Assembly: GCF_014656355.1 (NCBI RefSeq)
Contig: NZ_BNCG01000025.1
Location: 1 to 38,090 of the forward strand
Source of the DNA: Camelimonas fluminis
GTDB taxonomy: Bacteria; Pseudomonadota; Alphaproteobacteria; Rhizobiales; Beijerinckiaceae
Direction of reading: 5' to 3'
DNA length: 38,090 bases
Positions 16,372-25,040 of this stretch are shown piece by piece. Below the pieces are notes generated by a model. It did not search any database. It saw nothing but the letters and a program-made list of their open reading frames with translations, and was not told the origin of the DNA. The position numbers and the translations under genes were made by a program. The stretch's first letter is position 1, and every line of letters begins with the position of its first letter.

Positions 16372-16695
16372 TCAGTGCATTGTTTCGATTGTCAGAACCA
16401 CGAGCTGATATCTCTCGTCGATAATAAAGGGGCGCAAACGCGTCAGAGCCTCCTCCAGTTTCTGGGCTGATGCGCGTGTGATCCGTCGTCCGTTGATGCG
16501 GACGTAGTCCGAACTCGGGCGTGTTCTTTCCATGTGGAGAGCGAAGTGCGGGTCGTCGTAGACGTCGTGTGGATCGAGTGCTTCGAAGGCGGCGTGGATG
16601 ATGCTGGATTCTTCTGCGTCGAAGATCAGGGTTTCTTCGTGCACGGTTATTTCGAGCCGGCGGTCCACGAATTTTAAGAGAAGTGTCATGGGCAT
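16372..16695 (-). CDS. Hypothetical small cytoplasmic protein
   Basis: 107 aa, no signal peptide or membrane segment. It begins MTLLLKFVDRRLEITVHEET and continues with mixed alpha/beta character ending QLVVLTIETMH. No family recognised. The frame allows a start at 16695 or, two codons later, at 16689; the sequence upstream of both has only a weak GGCGG. It follows two lipoprotein genes on the same strand by 63 bases, so it may be their operon partner. Confidence 0.6.
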   Translation of the reverse strand: MPMTLLLKFVDRRLEITVHEETLIFDAEESSIIHAAFEALDPHDVYDDPHFALHMERTRPSSDYVRINGRRITRASAQKLEEALTRLRPFIIDERYQLVVLTIETMH

Positions 16696-16758
16696 GCCGC
16701 CGTAGGTCGTGGGCAGGTTTGTGTGAGAGGCGCTGGTTTGGCGGTACCTTCCTGGAAA

Positions 16759-17055
16759 TTATTTCCCGCTTCGATGGCGCATCCAGTCCTCGCAGACAGC
16801 AGCGGATATGTCTGGTGCGCAAGTGGATGTGTGGCGATTGCGGGGCGGGTGCCCGGCGTCTCGTGGGGGAAGGGCTTCGTATTCGACAACGGTGTGAGGC
16901 CGGCGGTCGACGAAGTGGGGCGCTGGCAGGTTCTGGTCGTAATACGCTCCAGGGATGTCGGGAGGTGTCGACAGCGCTGGAGGTGTCAGATTGCCCTGTT
17001 GGGAAGAGCAGGCGGTGAGGCCAAGAGCGATCAGTATGGAAGCCGCAGCCTTCAT
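16759..17055 (-). CDS. Small lipoprotein
   Basis: 98 aa with a lipoprotein signal ending in LGLTAC (Cys16). The mature part is Pro/His/Arg-rich and probably extended, with two Cys near the end (CAPDISAAVCEDW). It overlaps the upstream lipoprotein gene by ATGA (its ATG at 17055-17053 shares bases with the TGA at 17054-17052), so both are co-translated. No family recognised; envelope location is the only safe inference. Confidence 0.7.
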   Translation of the reverse strand: MKAAASILIALGLTACSSQQGNLTPPALSTPPDIPGAYYDQNLPAPHFVDRRPHTVVEYEALPPRDAGHPPRNRHTSTCAPDISAAVCEDWMRHRSGK

Positions 17056-17399
17056 TCGCCAATACCTTTATTATAAACGGTGGTGTCAAAACGGCTCGCG
17101 GTTCGGTATCCGGCTTCAAACCGGGCGTCATAGCCGTAGGCGTAGCCCGCGACGCGTGGGTTGCTGGTTCCGTAGAGCGCGTTGACCAGCGGGTTCGGGG
17201 TATTGATCGTCCGCCGGTAGGCTCTGGGATCCGCCTGTGCGTATCCACCTGCTGCCAGCGCATCAGAACACCGCTGTCTGTTATGATTTGAGTCGAAGAA
17301 GCACTTCGGGGGGCTGGTGGTTGTGACCCTGGTAGGCCCGTCACTCGCGCAACCGGCGAGTGACGCTGAAGCAAGCGCTATAAATATGCGGAATTTCAT
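17052..17399 (-). CDS. Small lipoprotein
   Basis: 115 aa from the ATG at 17399, preceded by AGAGG 5 bases upstream; a longer frame to 17495 has no such site. The signal ends in ASASLAGC (Cys17). The mature chain has a Cys pair (KCFFDSNHNRQRC) and a Tyr/Gly/Ala-rich tail (ALYGTSNPRVAGYAYGYDAR). Translationally coupled to the next lipoprotein. Unknown family; a two-lipoprotein unit next to a Tad locus could serve the envelope part of the pilus, but nothing proves it. Confidence 0.72.
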   Translation of the reverse strand: MKFRIFIALASASLAGCASDGPTRVTTTSPPKCFFDSNHNRQRCSDALAAGGYAQADPRAYRRTINTPNPLVNALYGTSNPRVAGYAYGYDARFEAGYRTASRFDTTVYNKGIGE

Positions 17400-17425
17400 T
17401 TCTGCCTCTGGGGAATTAAGGCAGC

Positions 17426-17770
17426 TCAGAAAATGATCCGGCCAGCCTTTTGCGCATTTTCGATATATACTGAAATTGGGTGCTTTGGCTCCCAATATTT
17501 ATCAACTTCGACGAGCATTCCCTGAGGGCCCGTGAGGCTCAGGATCTCGTGGAGGTTGATCGCCCCAAATTCAGGTTCGCCATTTCCAAGGTCGGCGAGG
17601 CCGTAAACGAGGTTGGGGTCTTTGGAGTCGCTCTCGGTGATCAGCCAGGTGCAACGTGCCCAGGGAGTGAACAGTTTGAGATGCGGGATGGGATCAAAAT
17701 TGGGATCCGCCTTTGCCCTGGTGGCGTTGTCTGAAAGCAGTTCGCGAATTTCGTTGGAAATTGAAAGCAT
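17426..17770 (-). CDS. DUF2958-like protein
   Basis: 114 aa from the Met at 17770 (MLSISNEIRELLSDN), with GGAG about 11 bases upstream. The body matches the DUF2958 pattern by eye: KLFTPWARCTWLITESD, YGLADLGNGEPEFGAINLHE, and the end PISVYIENAQKAGRI. DUF2958 proteins are small cytoplasmic proteins of unknown function, common on plasmids and mobile elements of proteobacteria, which supports an accessory-DNA setting. The longer open frame to 18115 is antisense noise. Confidence 0.8.
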   Translation of the reverse strand: MLSISNEIRELLSDNATRAKADPNFDPIPHLKLFTPWARCTWLITESDSKDPNLVYGLADLGNGEPEFGAINLHEILSLTGPQGMLVEVDKYWEPKHPISVYIENAQKAGRIIF

Positions 17771-17852
17771 TTTCTTAAAAACTCCGGGGGATCGTTGTTC
17801 TAAGATACCCCGACGTGGGAATTGAGAACAGGGGGAGATGTGGGCGCGGTGG

Positions 17853-18698
17853 CTATGTTCGCGTGGCCTTTCGAGCCTGCATGGCTCGTGCAACGGCGCG
17901 GTAACGGTTGACAGGCGTTTCGTCACTGCATTCGAACGCGGCACGCGGTCGTGGACGTTCGACGACTGGTGGCGGTACGAAGAACCTGGAGTGGCATGAG
18001 GGACAGAAGGACGAGCCGGGCTTCTTGTCCTGTGCGCAATAGAGGGGAAGGCCGCGAGTGTTGCGGCCGATGACCGAGCGGCAATGGCTGCTTGCAAGAG
18101 CCATGATGGAAACACCGTGTTGGGCTTGGCTCAGGCGCGGCACAGAGACCTCTTCGGCTGTGGGCGCAGGTTCTGGCGCTGAATGGAGTGTGATGGGGGC
18201 TCTGTGGGAAGGTGAGGCAACTGACGCGTGCCGAATGGATGCCTGCAGGCGGATTTCAAGGGCATGGCAGGCAGAAATGATCTCTTCTTGTGTGATGGGA
18301 CGGCGCGCCATGATGGTCATGGTGCGCGCGGCAGTTTCGATTGAGCACCCTTGTCTCGCAATCAGGTCGCGGAGAACCGAAACCTCCTCGCCGGTGAAGG
18401 CGTGCACGTGGTCAGACGGCCGGGAGACAAGGGTGGGATGAAAATTTGCGGAGGGTGGGGGTCTTGTTGCCATTGGCTTCAGGGATATTTTTGCCCTGAA
18501 GGCGAGAAACGCCGCTTTGTTTCGGGAAATTCCGAGGGATTTTGCGACCCCTCGAAGGTCGTGGCCTGCCTGAACGAGGGCCTTCATCCGGCTGGGAATT
18601 GTCGCCAGCGGCTGGCTATCAACTTGAAGCGGAACGTTTGCGGAAGCTGGATCTGCTTTCGCGGCGGCGAAGCCGTGTTCAGGTTGAAAGTACGTCAT
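17853..18698 (-). CDS. GcrA-like protein with Cys cluster
   Basis: 281 aa. Residues 199-242 carry a Cys arrangement (C206, C221, C232, C235-H236; SHCRSVIGRNTRG, LYCAQDKKPGSSFCPSCHSR) that resembles the C-terminus of GcrA, the alphaproteobacterial cell-cycle regulator (C-x-W-P-I-G ... F-C ... Y-C-x-x-H). Two helix-turn-helix-like stretches precede it: GHDLRGVAKSLGISRNKAA (46-64) and a similar one near 108-135. Unlike GcrA (about 170 aa), the first HTH is not at the very N-terminus and the order is looser, so it is a distant relative at best. A sequence-specific DNA-binding role is plausible. Confidence 0.55.
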   Translation of the reverse strand: MTYFQPEHGFAAAKADPASANVPLQVDSQPLATIPSRMKALVQAGHDLRGVAKSLGISRNKAAFLAFRAKISLKPMATRPPPSANFHPTLVSRPSDHVHAFTGEEVSVLRDLIARQGCSIETAARTMTIMARRPITQEEIISACHALEIRLQASIRHASVASPSHRAPITLHSAPEPAPTAEEVSVPRLSQAQHGVSIMALASSHCRSVIGRNTRGLPLYCAQDKKPGSSFCPSCHSRFFVPPPVVERPRPRAAFECSDETPVNRYRAVARAMQARKATRT

Positions 18699-18849
18699 GG
18701 CGTTGGCGTCCCGGTTTGAGGGGGCTACTGGGTGCGGGCACGCTATTATGAAATAGCGCTAATTTAAAAGGGTATTTTTGCAGCACTTCATTCTTCGTTA
18801 ACAAATGTGTTTCGAATCAGCGGGATGCGCTGGTGCGACCTGTTGTCAG

Positions 18850-20979
18850 TTACGTGAAGCCGATTTTAATGTGGCTTTTTTCGCAACGCTGATCGCGCTC
18901 CTGGGAAATGGCCGAGAGACAGGCCGCAGGCGACATCGGGCCAAGGAAGAGCATTTGCTTTGCGACGCCAGCAAAGTCCGAGATCGAGACGTCGTCGAAA
19001 TTCGCATTCTCCGGAAACGTATCAGGCGGGAGCTTGAGAATGTTCTCCCACGCAAGGCGGGCCTGGTTGATCTGCATCGGAAGAAGCTCGTATTTGAAGG
19101 TGAACCGCCGTGCGGCAGCCGGGTCGATCTCGTCGAGGAAGTTGGTGGTGCAGGCGAATGGAATTGGATGGCTTTCCATCCAGGTCAGGGCTTCGTTGGT
19201 CTGGCTTTTCTCCCAGGAGTTCCTGGCAAGGCTCCGGCGGCGGATGATGGAGTCAGCCTCATCAAAGATCAAAAACCGCTTTTCGGTTGCGGCCTGTTCG
19301 AAAGCGCGTCGGATTCCTTTTTCGTTGTCTCCAACATGGGGGCCTGCTATGTCCGACATTCTCACAGTCATAACCGGCATGCGCATCTGCTTGCCGATGT
19401 ACCGTGCTAGGCTTGTCTTGCTCGTTCCAGGAGCACCGTGGAGCAGGAGGGCGATCGGGCTGTCCCGTAGAGGTGTAAGGCGCGAGACAATATCCTCTAT
19501 GGGGCACGTGCTGTTGACATATCGCACGTCGAAGCTGTCCGGGGGCTCAACAGGCTTCACACATACGGAGCCGAGGTCCGTTAGCAGCCTCCGGCAGTCT
19601 GTTTCAAGATTGCTGAGGTCCTGGTTGATTGCCGCGAGGCGGATAACACCGTCGAGGTCATTCGCATTTGGTGTGAACGCCGCGAGGCGTTCAGCGAGGG
19701 GATGAGGGACATCGAGCCCGTAGTGCCTTCCGATTTCAACAATCTGGTTAGTGGTAAGAGCAACCGTGTCGATTGCGAGCGGTCTGACGTCCGACAGAAT
19801 GCGGATGAGTGGCTGGCTGATGGGTGTCTTTTCGTCGAGGATGTGAATTACCGGGGTTAGAAGCCTGTCGGCAAGAACTGCGAACGCGAGTTTCTGCTCG
19901 GTCATGGCTAAAGGGTCGACGGGCGCGCGTCGGGGAGGCGCGTGGTCAAGCGCTTGCATCTGGCCGAGGGTGGAGGTCTCTACGGCGGTCAGAAAATCGT
20001 TTTCGGGGCCGACGATAGCGGCCGCCGGCTGTTCTCCTGCACGCTGGAGTTCGGACAGCTGCAAGGCGATTAGCCCGGCGAGAGCGTGGGTGCTCGACCC
20101 TGCGCTGACCGTGGTGGGCATCAGCCCCTGCTCATCGAGCATGGATGATATGAAGGACCCGGCGTTCTTGGGAGAGTTGGTTCTGACTGCGAGGTGGAGC
20201 CCTGGGATTTCGCGGGCTGTAGCCATGGTGGCGGCCGCAATGGTTGGGTGTAGGGCTTCACGAACGTAGTTGGGGACGCCAGACGGCTCGGGCGTCTGGC
20301 GGCGGGGGCATGATGGAGCCCGCAGCGCGCTGACGATCTCTGCGTTCAACGCAATGGCGTTGGGGGAAGCGCAGCTATCCGCCCCCCACATGTCGGGCTC
20401 GATGTACTGAATGACCGTTTTTCCGGTGATGGGATCCTTCGTGGCCTGCATTGTGGATTCCAGGAGGATGCCGGTTCTGAGGATTTCCTCACAGACGTGA
20501 AGATTGGCAGCTTTGTGAAAGCCGGTGGTGGCGCCATCGTTCGTGTCTGAGAGCAACTCCAGGGCGTCCAGCGGGTAGGCATGAACCCGCATCGTGGCTT
20601 CCTCGCCGAAGGAAGCAAGCGTGAGAATGTTCGTGAGGTGCTGGTCCAGATATGCGTGGCAAAGGATGGTGAGCAGGTTGGGAGCATCTGGCGCCAGAAG
20701 CTCAGCAAGGTATGTGCTGGGAGTTGCGTCTTCGATCTCCGGTATGGGAGATGCGTCGTGTTCTAGAATTTTGCCGCAGTACACGGGAATGATTGGATCT
20801 GGCGTCAGATGGTAGGCTTCGATCTGCGCGATGTCGGCTGGCTCGGGCTGGGGAAGGGAAAAATCTTCCGCGTTCGAAGCCGCATAACGCGCGAGCAGCA
20901 TTGCGAATTCCGGCTTTCGGTTGAGAAGGCGGGAGAATGCCCGCGCGACATAGGCCAGGCGCGATGTTTTTGAGATCAT
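18850..20979 (-). CDS. AAA+ ATPase with a long unknown N-terminal region
   Basis: 709 aa. The first 500 residues match nothing I recognise; they are mostly helical and begin with a basic segment (YVARAFSRLLNRKPEFAMLL). Residues 511-630 form a classical AAA+ core: Walker A GAPGTSKT (515-522), Walker B FLIFDEAD (569-576), sensor 1 CTTN (610-613) and a trailing AAARRF (about 621-626) where the Arg finger is expected. The core resembles the ATP-dependent protease/remodeller class (FtsH/CDC48-like). The pore-loop region is short. There is no protease domain, so it is probably an unfoldase or assembly ATPase. Start chosen at ATG 20979; ribosome site weak. Confidence 0.8.
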   Translation of the reverse strand: MISKTSRLAYVARAFSRLLNRKPEFAMLLARYAASNAEDFSLPQPEPADIAQIEAYHLTPDPIIPVYCGKILEHDASPIPEIEDATPSTYLAELLAPDAPNLLTILCHAYLDQHLTNILTLASFGEEATMRVHAYPLDALELLSDTNDGATTGFHKAANLHVCEEILRTGILLESTMQATKDPITGKTVIQYIEPDMWGADSCASPNAIALNAEIVSALRAPSCPRRQTPEPSGVPNYVREALHPTIAAATMATAREIPGLHLAVRTNSPKNAGSFISSMLDEQGLMPTTVSAGSSTHALAGLIALQLSELQRAGEQPAAAIVGPENDFLTAVETSTLGQMQALDHAPPRRAPVDPLAMTEQKLAFAVLADRLLTPVIHILDEKTPISQPLIRILSDVRPLAIDTVALTTNQIVEIGRHYGLDVPHPLAERLAAFTPNANDLDGVIRLAAINQDLSNLETDCRRLLTDLGSVCVKPVEPPDSFDVRYVNSTCPIEDIVSRLTPLRDSPIALLLHGAPGTSKTSLARYIGKQMRMPVMTVRMSDIAGPHVGDNEKGIRRAFEQAATEKRFLIFDEADSIIRRRSLARNSWEKSQTNEALTWMESHPIPFACTTNFLDEIDPAAARRFTFKYELLPMQINQARLAWENILKLPPDTFPENANFDDVSISDFAGVAKQMLFLGPMSPAACLSAISQERDQRCEKSHIKIGFT

Positions 20980-21033
20980 TTATTATTGCCCGTTGGCTGC
21001 TTTATTGGGGTTTGAAGCATGTGACGAAGTGAT

Positions 21034-21444
21034 TCAATTGCTCACTGTTTCAAGAATTAACTGTTTGAAGGTCTCTTCATCAAGTACGATGATACGTTCC
21101 CGATCTGGCACCAACCGCTCCATTCCTGGAGTTGAAACGAGCCGGTCGACGGCTTTGATGAGATTCGACAGCGCCTCCGCCGTTTCGTCTGGAATTCTAT
21201 CGGGATCAGGAATGCCGTCGGGGAAGATATGCTGGACGAGGGACGCTGCGTCGAGTGCGTAGCGGGCAGGTCTGGTCGCGAAAACCCAAGGGGGACGCGG
21301 GGGCTCACCGTTGACACAGGCTTTGCGGAGCTCCTCGACGGATGGGTAAATTGTGCCGGCCTGGAAAATGGGCCCCGGCCAGTCGTTTGGGGTGAGTTTC
21401 TCCGCGAAAAGAATCTCGAGAATTTCAGAGTGCGTGATGGACAA
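21034..21444 (-). CDS. Hypothetical protein upstream of the AAA+ gene
   Basis: 136 aa from a TTG start at 21444 supported by GGAG 6 bases upstream. No signal or membrane segment; acidic and rich in Pro in the middle (PPRPPWVFATRPARYALDAA), ending in a helical stretch (IVLDEETFKQLILETVSN). No family recognised. It lies 54 bases before the AAA+ gene on the same strand and is probably its operon partner, perhaps an adaptor. It is divergent from the gene at 21540, and the 95 bases between them must hold both promoters. Confidence 0.68.
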   Translation of the reverse strand: MSITHSEILEILFAEKLTPNDWPGPIFQAGTIYPSVEELRKACVNGEPPRPPWVFATRPARYALDAASLVQHIFPDGIPDPDRIPDETAEALSNLIKAVDRLVSTPGMERLVPDRERIIVLDEETFKQLILETVSN

Positions 21445-21539
21445 TTTTTACTCCGATTTTAAATTTGGGGCTTTCCGTGCGGTGACAATGGTTTTGGCGC
21501 AGCATACAATGCTGGCGATAATTTTCAGGAGCAATTTCG

Positions 21540-21872
21540 ATGGATGATGACAAGGTCGCAGGATCGGGTCCACTGTCTGAAGGCTTCGAGGCCATTGGCA
21601 AGTTGGCGCGTGAAGGCATTGAGAATGCCTCCGAGGGTATGCGTCAGGTGATTGGTGGCCTCGAGATTGGCGATGAGCGGGGGCCGGAAAAAGATTTTTC
21701 CAGATCGATGCCCATCAGGGAGGCGCTTGCAACTGTTTCCCGGCAGGGTCTTGACCCAGTCGCTGGCGATGGTTTTGAGCAGCATACGCATCAAATCGCT
21801 CAGGATGCGTTTGGGCGCGAAAGGGACACGCGGGAGCGTCAGAGAAATCTGCAATCCGGGCGGGACCTCTAG
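21540..21872 (+). CDS. Hypothetical small hydrophilic protein
   Basis: 110 aa from the ATG at 21540, with AGGAG 8 bases upstream. Highly charged, no membrane segment: MDDDKVAGSGPLSEGFEAIG at the start and DAFGRERDTRERQRNLQSGR at the end. A helical middle (GKLAREGIENASEGMRQVIG) may mediate dimerisation. First gene of the plus-strand run that continues with the 968-aa protein 91 bases downstream. Function unknown. Confidence 0.65.
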   Translation: MDDDKVAGSGPLSEGFEAIGKLAREGIENASEGMRQVIGGLEIGDERGPEKDFSRSMPIREALATVSRQGLDPVAGDGFEQHTHQIAQDAFGRERDTRERQRNLQSGRDL

Positions 21873-21963
21873 CCGCTTGCTGTCGGCGCGCGGGTGGCGC
21901 TGGCGCCGCGTAGCGTGATAGACCGGATTTTAAATTCGCTGCCCGGATAGCGGAGTTCGAATT

Positions 21964-24870
21964 TTGTGGCCTAAGCTTATAATTCCAAAATTTAAAAATC
22001 TTTTCGTGCGTGATGCACAAGACGCCATTATTGGGGATGCCGCCGATGAGGCCGCTGCGTCCCGCCACGTGGATGATCACAGACTGGCGGCAGTCACAAA
22101 GGCGGGTCGCCTGCGGTCGGACTTTGATCTCTCAGGCGATGATCGCTTCGGCGATGAGCGGACGGTTGATCTTGGGGTTGTGGACAAAGCTGTTGCCGAG
22201 GCCCCGGTTGCCGAAGGCGTTGATGACGATGTGAGTGCCGTGTCGTTGGACGACGCCAGCATAGATTGGAAAAATCTTGCCGACCTCACGAAGGGTGTCG
22301 GGGCGCGTGATCTCTACGTTATATTTGGCCCCCGCGGGGGTAATGAAGTTGATGAAGATGACGACGGCAACCATCCATATGGTCTTTTGGCGGATATCAG
22401 GGATGAATTGCTTCCGGCGAATTTCGACGCCAGTGGATTGTTTGTAACTGACGCCGGTAAGCCGGTCGGGGATGTTGGGGCGGGTAGTGTCCTGGATATC
22501 CGCGATGACGACGTGTCGGGTGAAGGTGTGGTGGATCATCTTTCGGGATCCGTTGTAGCCGGAGCCGATTGCCCGGAGGATGGTGGCCATGAAGGCATGG
22601 CTGCGCCAACGGACGATACGGCCAGTGGCTCGGAAGAGCCCGGGGCGGAGAGCGGTAGGCGGGAAGTTGAGATTGCATTTCCGGAGACTTTTGCGACCAC
22701 AGAGGCTCCCGCCACACGCGCCGGGCCCCAGATGCCGTCGACGGCTGGCGTGGAACAGGGGCCTGCTTTGGCGGGGCCGGTGCGGCAAGCGAGCCCCGGC
22801 CTTTCAGGTGGTGGGCAACAGGAGGATCGGGCGACCCTTTCGGCTGCAAGACGGCTTCACAAGGCTTGGGTGCGCCTGGTGTCAGAAGGCCGCTCGGCAG
22901 AGTTTATTCGCGGCAGGATTCAGCCTTTGATGAAGGACGAGTACATTGGGGTGATCGTCGGTATGGAAGACGGCGGCGATCTGTTGGCGCTCTTGGGAAT
23001 TGCGCAGTCCGCCGATGTGCCGGCGAGGGAGCGCGAGGTTGGCGCCGCTACGATCACCGGACCATCTGAAGCGACCACCAGTTCAGTGGTCAGTCCGGCG
23101 TCTGAGGTTTCTCCGGAAGCGCTGGCCCCTGTGGTTTCGCAAGGCCAGGTGGACTCAGAACGTGGCTTGCAAGGGGTCAGGGATCTGGTTCCCGCACTTG
23201 CTGATCTAGCGGAAAGGCCGGCGGTTGCCCCTGTCCCCCGCAGCGTAGCTGAGGGGGCAGAAGCCCGGACGGCACGCGATGTAGCCGAACTTGCGATGGT
23301 GGAAAAACCTGTATTGGTTGACGGGATGCATGGCGTGGCGGGCGAAACAGTGAACGAGCCGGTCGAGGTTGTTGATCCGGATGCGGAGGATCTGGCGCGG
23401 TTCCGGGAGTTGCTGGGCGCGGCGGCGTTGCCACATCAGGATCTGGTTGCGGCGTTCCAGGAGCGGGGCCGTGGTTTTCCTGAAGCGCTGGAGATTGAGT
23501 TCGTTGTTCGGTCGGTTGGCCAGTATTTTCCATCTGGGCGGACGCAACGGTCAACGTTGAACTTGATCAGTCACATGCTTGGAAAAGAGAGCAGTGACGA
23601 CTTCGACGATAGCGATGTGTCAATTTTGCGCGGCCTGGTTGGTCGCACGACTGATGAGTCCCTCAAGCTGAACAATTTTCCGGACCGTGAAGCGGTATTT
23701 CGGCGGGTCCTTCTGCTGTTGTTTGATGATCTTGTGGCTCGTCGGTCCGAGCACATCGCCGAGCACGCGAAGAACGGGTTCACGAGCGAGGGGAGTATCA
23801 ACCGGGCCAAGGCGGCGCTCTGGTTTAATGAGCAGCTTGCAGCAGCTTTTCCGGACATGAAGGGGCTGTGTGCCGACTACGTCAACCAGATCCATCGGGC
23901 CTCCTACGACCTGTCGGTCAATGATACGGGGGGGGATATCATGCTGCAGGATCGGGCGCTGGGCGTCGGATTGCCCAATAGTGAGCGCGCAAGGAACCTT
24001 GGCGTTAGCCGGTTGCTGGCGTCGACGCTGCCACCGCTCGCCCAGGAGGCGTTGGTCCGGTTTATTGGCTTGGGTAAATTGATTGAGGAGATGCAGAGGC
24101 TCATCGGGCTCGAAAGCGTGCAGGACAGCTCGACGTTCGAGAAACATGTTTTGTATCCCTCAGTGATGCTGTTACAGCATCGTGCGCTTCGAGAAATCCG
24201 GGATCTTAAGGCGAGCCTGGTGCGACATCCGTCGCTGCTCGGAGAACTGCCAGAGATTGTGAAAAACCGGGATGAAAGTCTCGCTGCGCTGTTTGACCAA
24301 GTCTGTCGGCAGGAAGCGGATATCGTGAAGTTTGCGACGGCCCAGAGTGATCTTGCTGGAGAAAACGACAAGCTGGGCAATAAGGTATCGGCGCTCGAGG
24401 CTGATCTCGAGGTGTGTCGAGGCAAGATTGGGGACCTGGAGCGAAACACCCGGGAGATGCAGGACTTGGTGTCCTATTCGGTGAAATCGACTGCGGAGCA
24501 GGACAGGCGCTTTGTGCCGGTGGGCGACTATTTTGTGAAAGCTGAGGCGGCGGGCGAGGAAGTGGCGATTGCCTTCGTCCACGGATTGGGCCGTGAGTGG
24601 AGCTTGAAGGACGGGTATGTGCTTGAAGCAGAGGGCGGTCCGTTCAGGGTTGATTTGTTGGCTTTGCACAGCGAGGCAAGGGACAAGGATGGGCTTGGCG
24701 AGCGGCCGGTGACGAGGATCCGTGTGGTGATCGTTGAGGGCAAGCTCGGCATGATGCGAGGCGGCGCAGTGTTCCTCTTCGACGAATTTTCTGCTGACCC
24801 TGGCAAGGTGCTTCAGGCTGCAGCAATTGACGAGCTAACGATGAACCCGCGGCGTGAAAGCGAGCAATAA
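21964..24870 (+). CDS. Large acidic coiled-coil protein, unknown
   Basis: 968 aa from a TTG start with GGAG 8 bases upstream. Four zones are visible: an Asp/Gly/Val-rich acidic N-terminus (about 20-290); a folded insert (about 290-345, RRLHKAWVRLVSEGRSAEFI); a second low-complexity linker (about 350-475); then a large helical domain (about 480-780, FRELLGAAALPHQDLVAAFQ). A coiled coil follows (about 780-850, AQSDLAGENDKLGNKVSALE), then a small C-terminal beta-rich domain (FVPVGDYFVKAEAAGEEVAI). No family recognised. The first 250 codons have an unusual composition and an open frame on the opposite strand, so the true N-terminus could lie further in. No membrane segments. Confidence 0.75.
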   Translation: MWPKLIIPKFKNLFVRDAQDAIIGDAADEAAASRHVDDHRLAAVTKAGRLRSDFDLSGDDRFGDERTVDLGVVDKAVAEAPVAEGVDDDVSAVSLDDASIDWKNLADLTKGVGARDLYVIFGPRGGNEVDEDDDGNHPYGLLADIRDELLPANFDASGLFVTDAGKPVGDVGAGSVLDIRDDDVSGEGVVDHLSGSVVAGADCPEDGGHEGMAAPTDDTASGSEEPGAESGRREVEIAFPETFATTEAPATRAGPQMPSTAGVEQGPALAGPVRQASPGLSGGGQQEDRATLSAARRLHKAWVRLVSEGRSAEFIRGRIQPLMKDEYIGVIVGMEDGGDLLALLGIAQSADVPAREREVGAATITGPSEATTSSVVSPASEVSPEALAPVVSQGQVDSERGLQGVRDLVPALADLAERPAVAPVPRSVAEGAEARTARDVAELAMVEKPVLVDGMHGVAGETVNEPVEVVDPDAEDLARFRELLGAAALPHQDLVAAFQERGRGFPEALEIEFVVRSVGQYFPSGRTQRSTLNLISHMLGKESSDDFDDSDVSILRGLVGRTTDESLKLNNFPDREAVFRRVLLLLFDDLVARRSEHIAEHAKNGFTSEGSINRAKAALWFNEQLAAAFPDMKGLCADYVNQIHRASYDLSVNDTGGDIMLQDRALGVGLPNSERARNLGVSRLLASTLPPLAQEALVRFIGLGKLIEEMQRLIGLESVQDSSTFEKHVLYPSVMLLQHRALREIRDLKASLVRHPSLLGELPEIVKNRDESLAALFDQVCRQEADIVKFATAQSDLAGENDKLGNKVSALEADLEVCRGKIGDLERNTREMQDLVSYSVKSTAEQDRRFVPVGDYFVKAEAAGEEVAIAFVHGLGREWSLKDGYVLEAEGGPFRVDLLALHSEARDKDGLGERPVTRIRVVIVEGKLGMMRGGAVFLFDEFSADPGKVLQAAAIDELTMNPRRESEQ

Positions 24871-24872
24871 AT

Positions 24873-25010
24873 ATGTGGAAGGTTGCGTGGTATGCGACTG
24901 GATGCGTTCTTGTGTTTCTGCTCGCCTGGACGGCGTTTGCTACCTTGCGCGGCGACTTTGAATTGCCGCCTCACGTGCGGGATGCACAGAACCGGAGTCT
25001 TGTGCAATAA
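24873..25010 (+). CDS. Tiny single-pass membrane protein
   Basis: 45 aa, starting 2 bases after the stop of the 968-aa gene. Nearly half is one hydrophobic helix (WYATGCVLVFLLAWTAF), followed by a short polar tail (LRGDFELPPHVRDAQNRSLV). The position and tight spacing suggest translational coupling, with GAAAGCGAG upstream as a possible ribosome site. It would act as a small anchor or subunit in the inner membrane. Too short for family assignment; its reality rests on hydrophobicity and spacing. Confidence 0.5.
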   Translation: MWKVAWYATGCVLVFLLAWTAFATLRGDFELPPHVRDAQNRSLVQ

Positions 25011-25040
25011 CCAAATCCGAAAATCGGCTTAAATTGAGCG

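Noticed and set aside
16244-17374. 376-codon minus-strand frame
   Set aside because: Overlaps two lipoproteins and the 107-aa gene in another frame; Arg/Pro/His-rich noise.
18908-19705. 265-codon plus-strand frame opposite the AAA+ gene
   Set aside because: Antisense of the AAA+ core whose motifs are certain.
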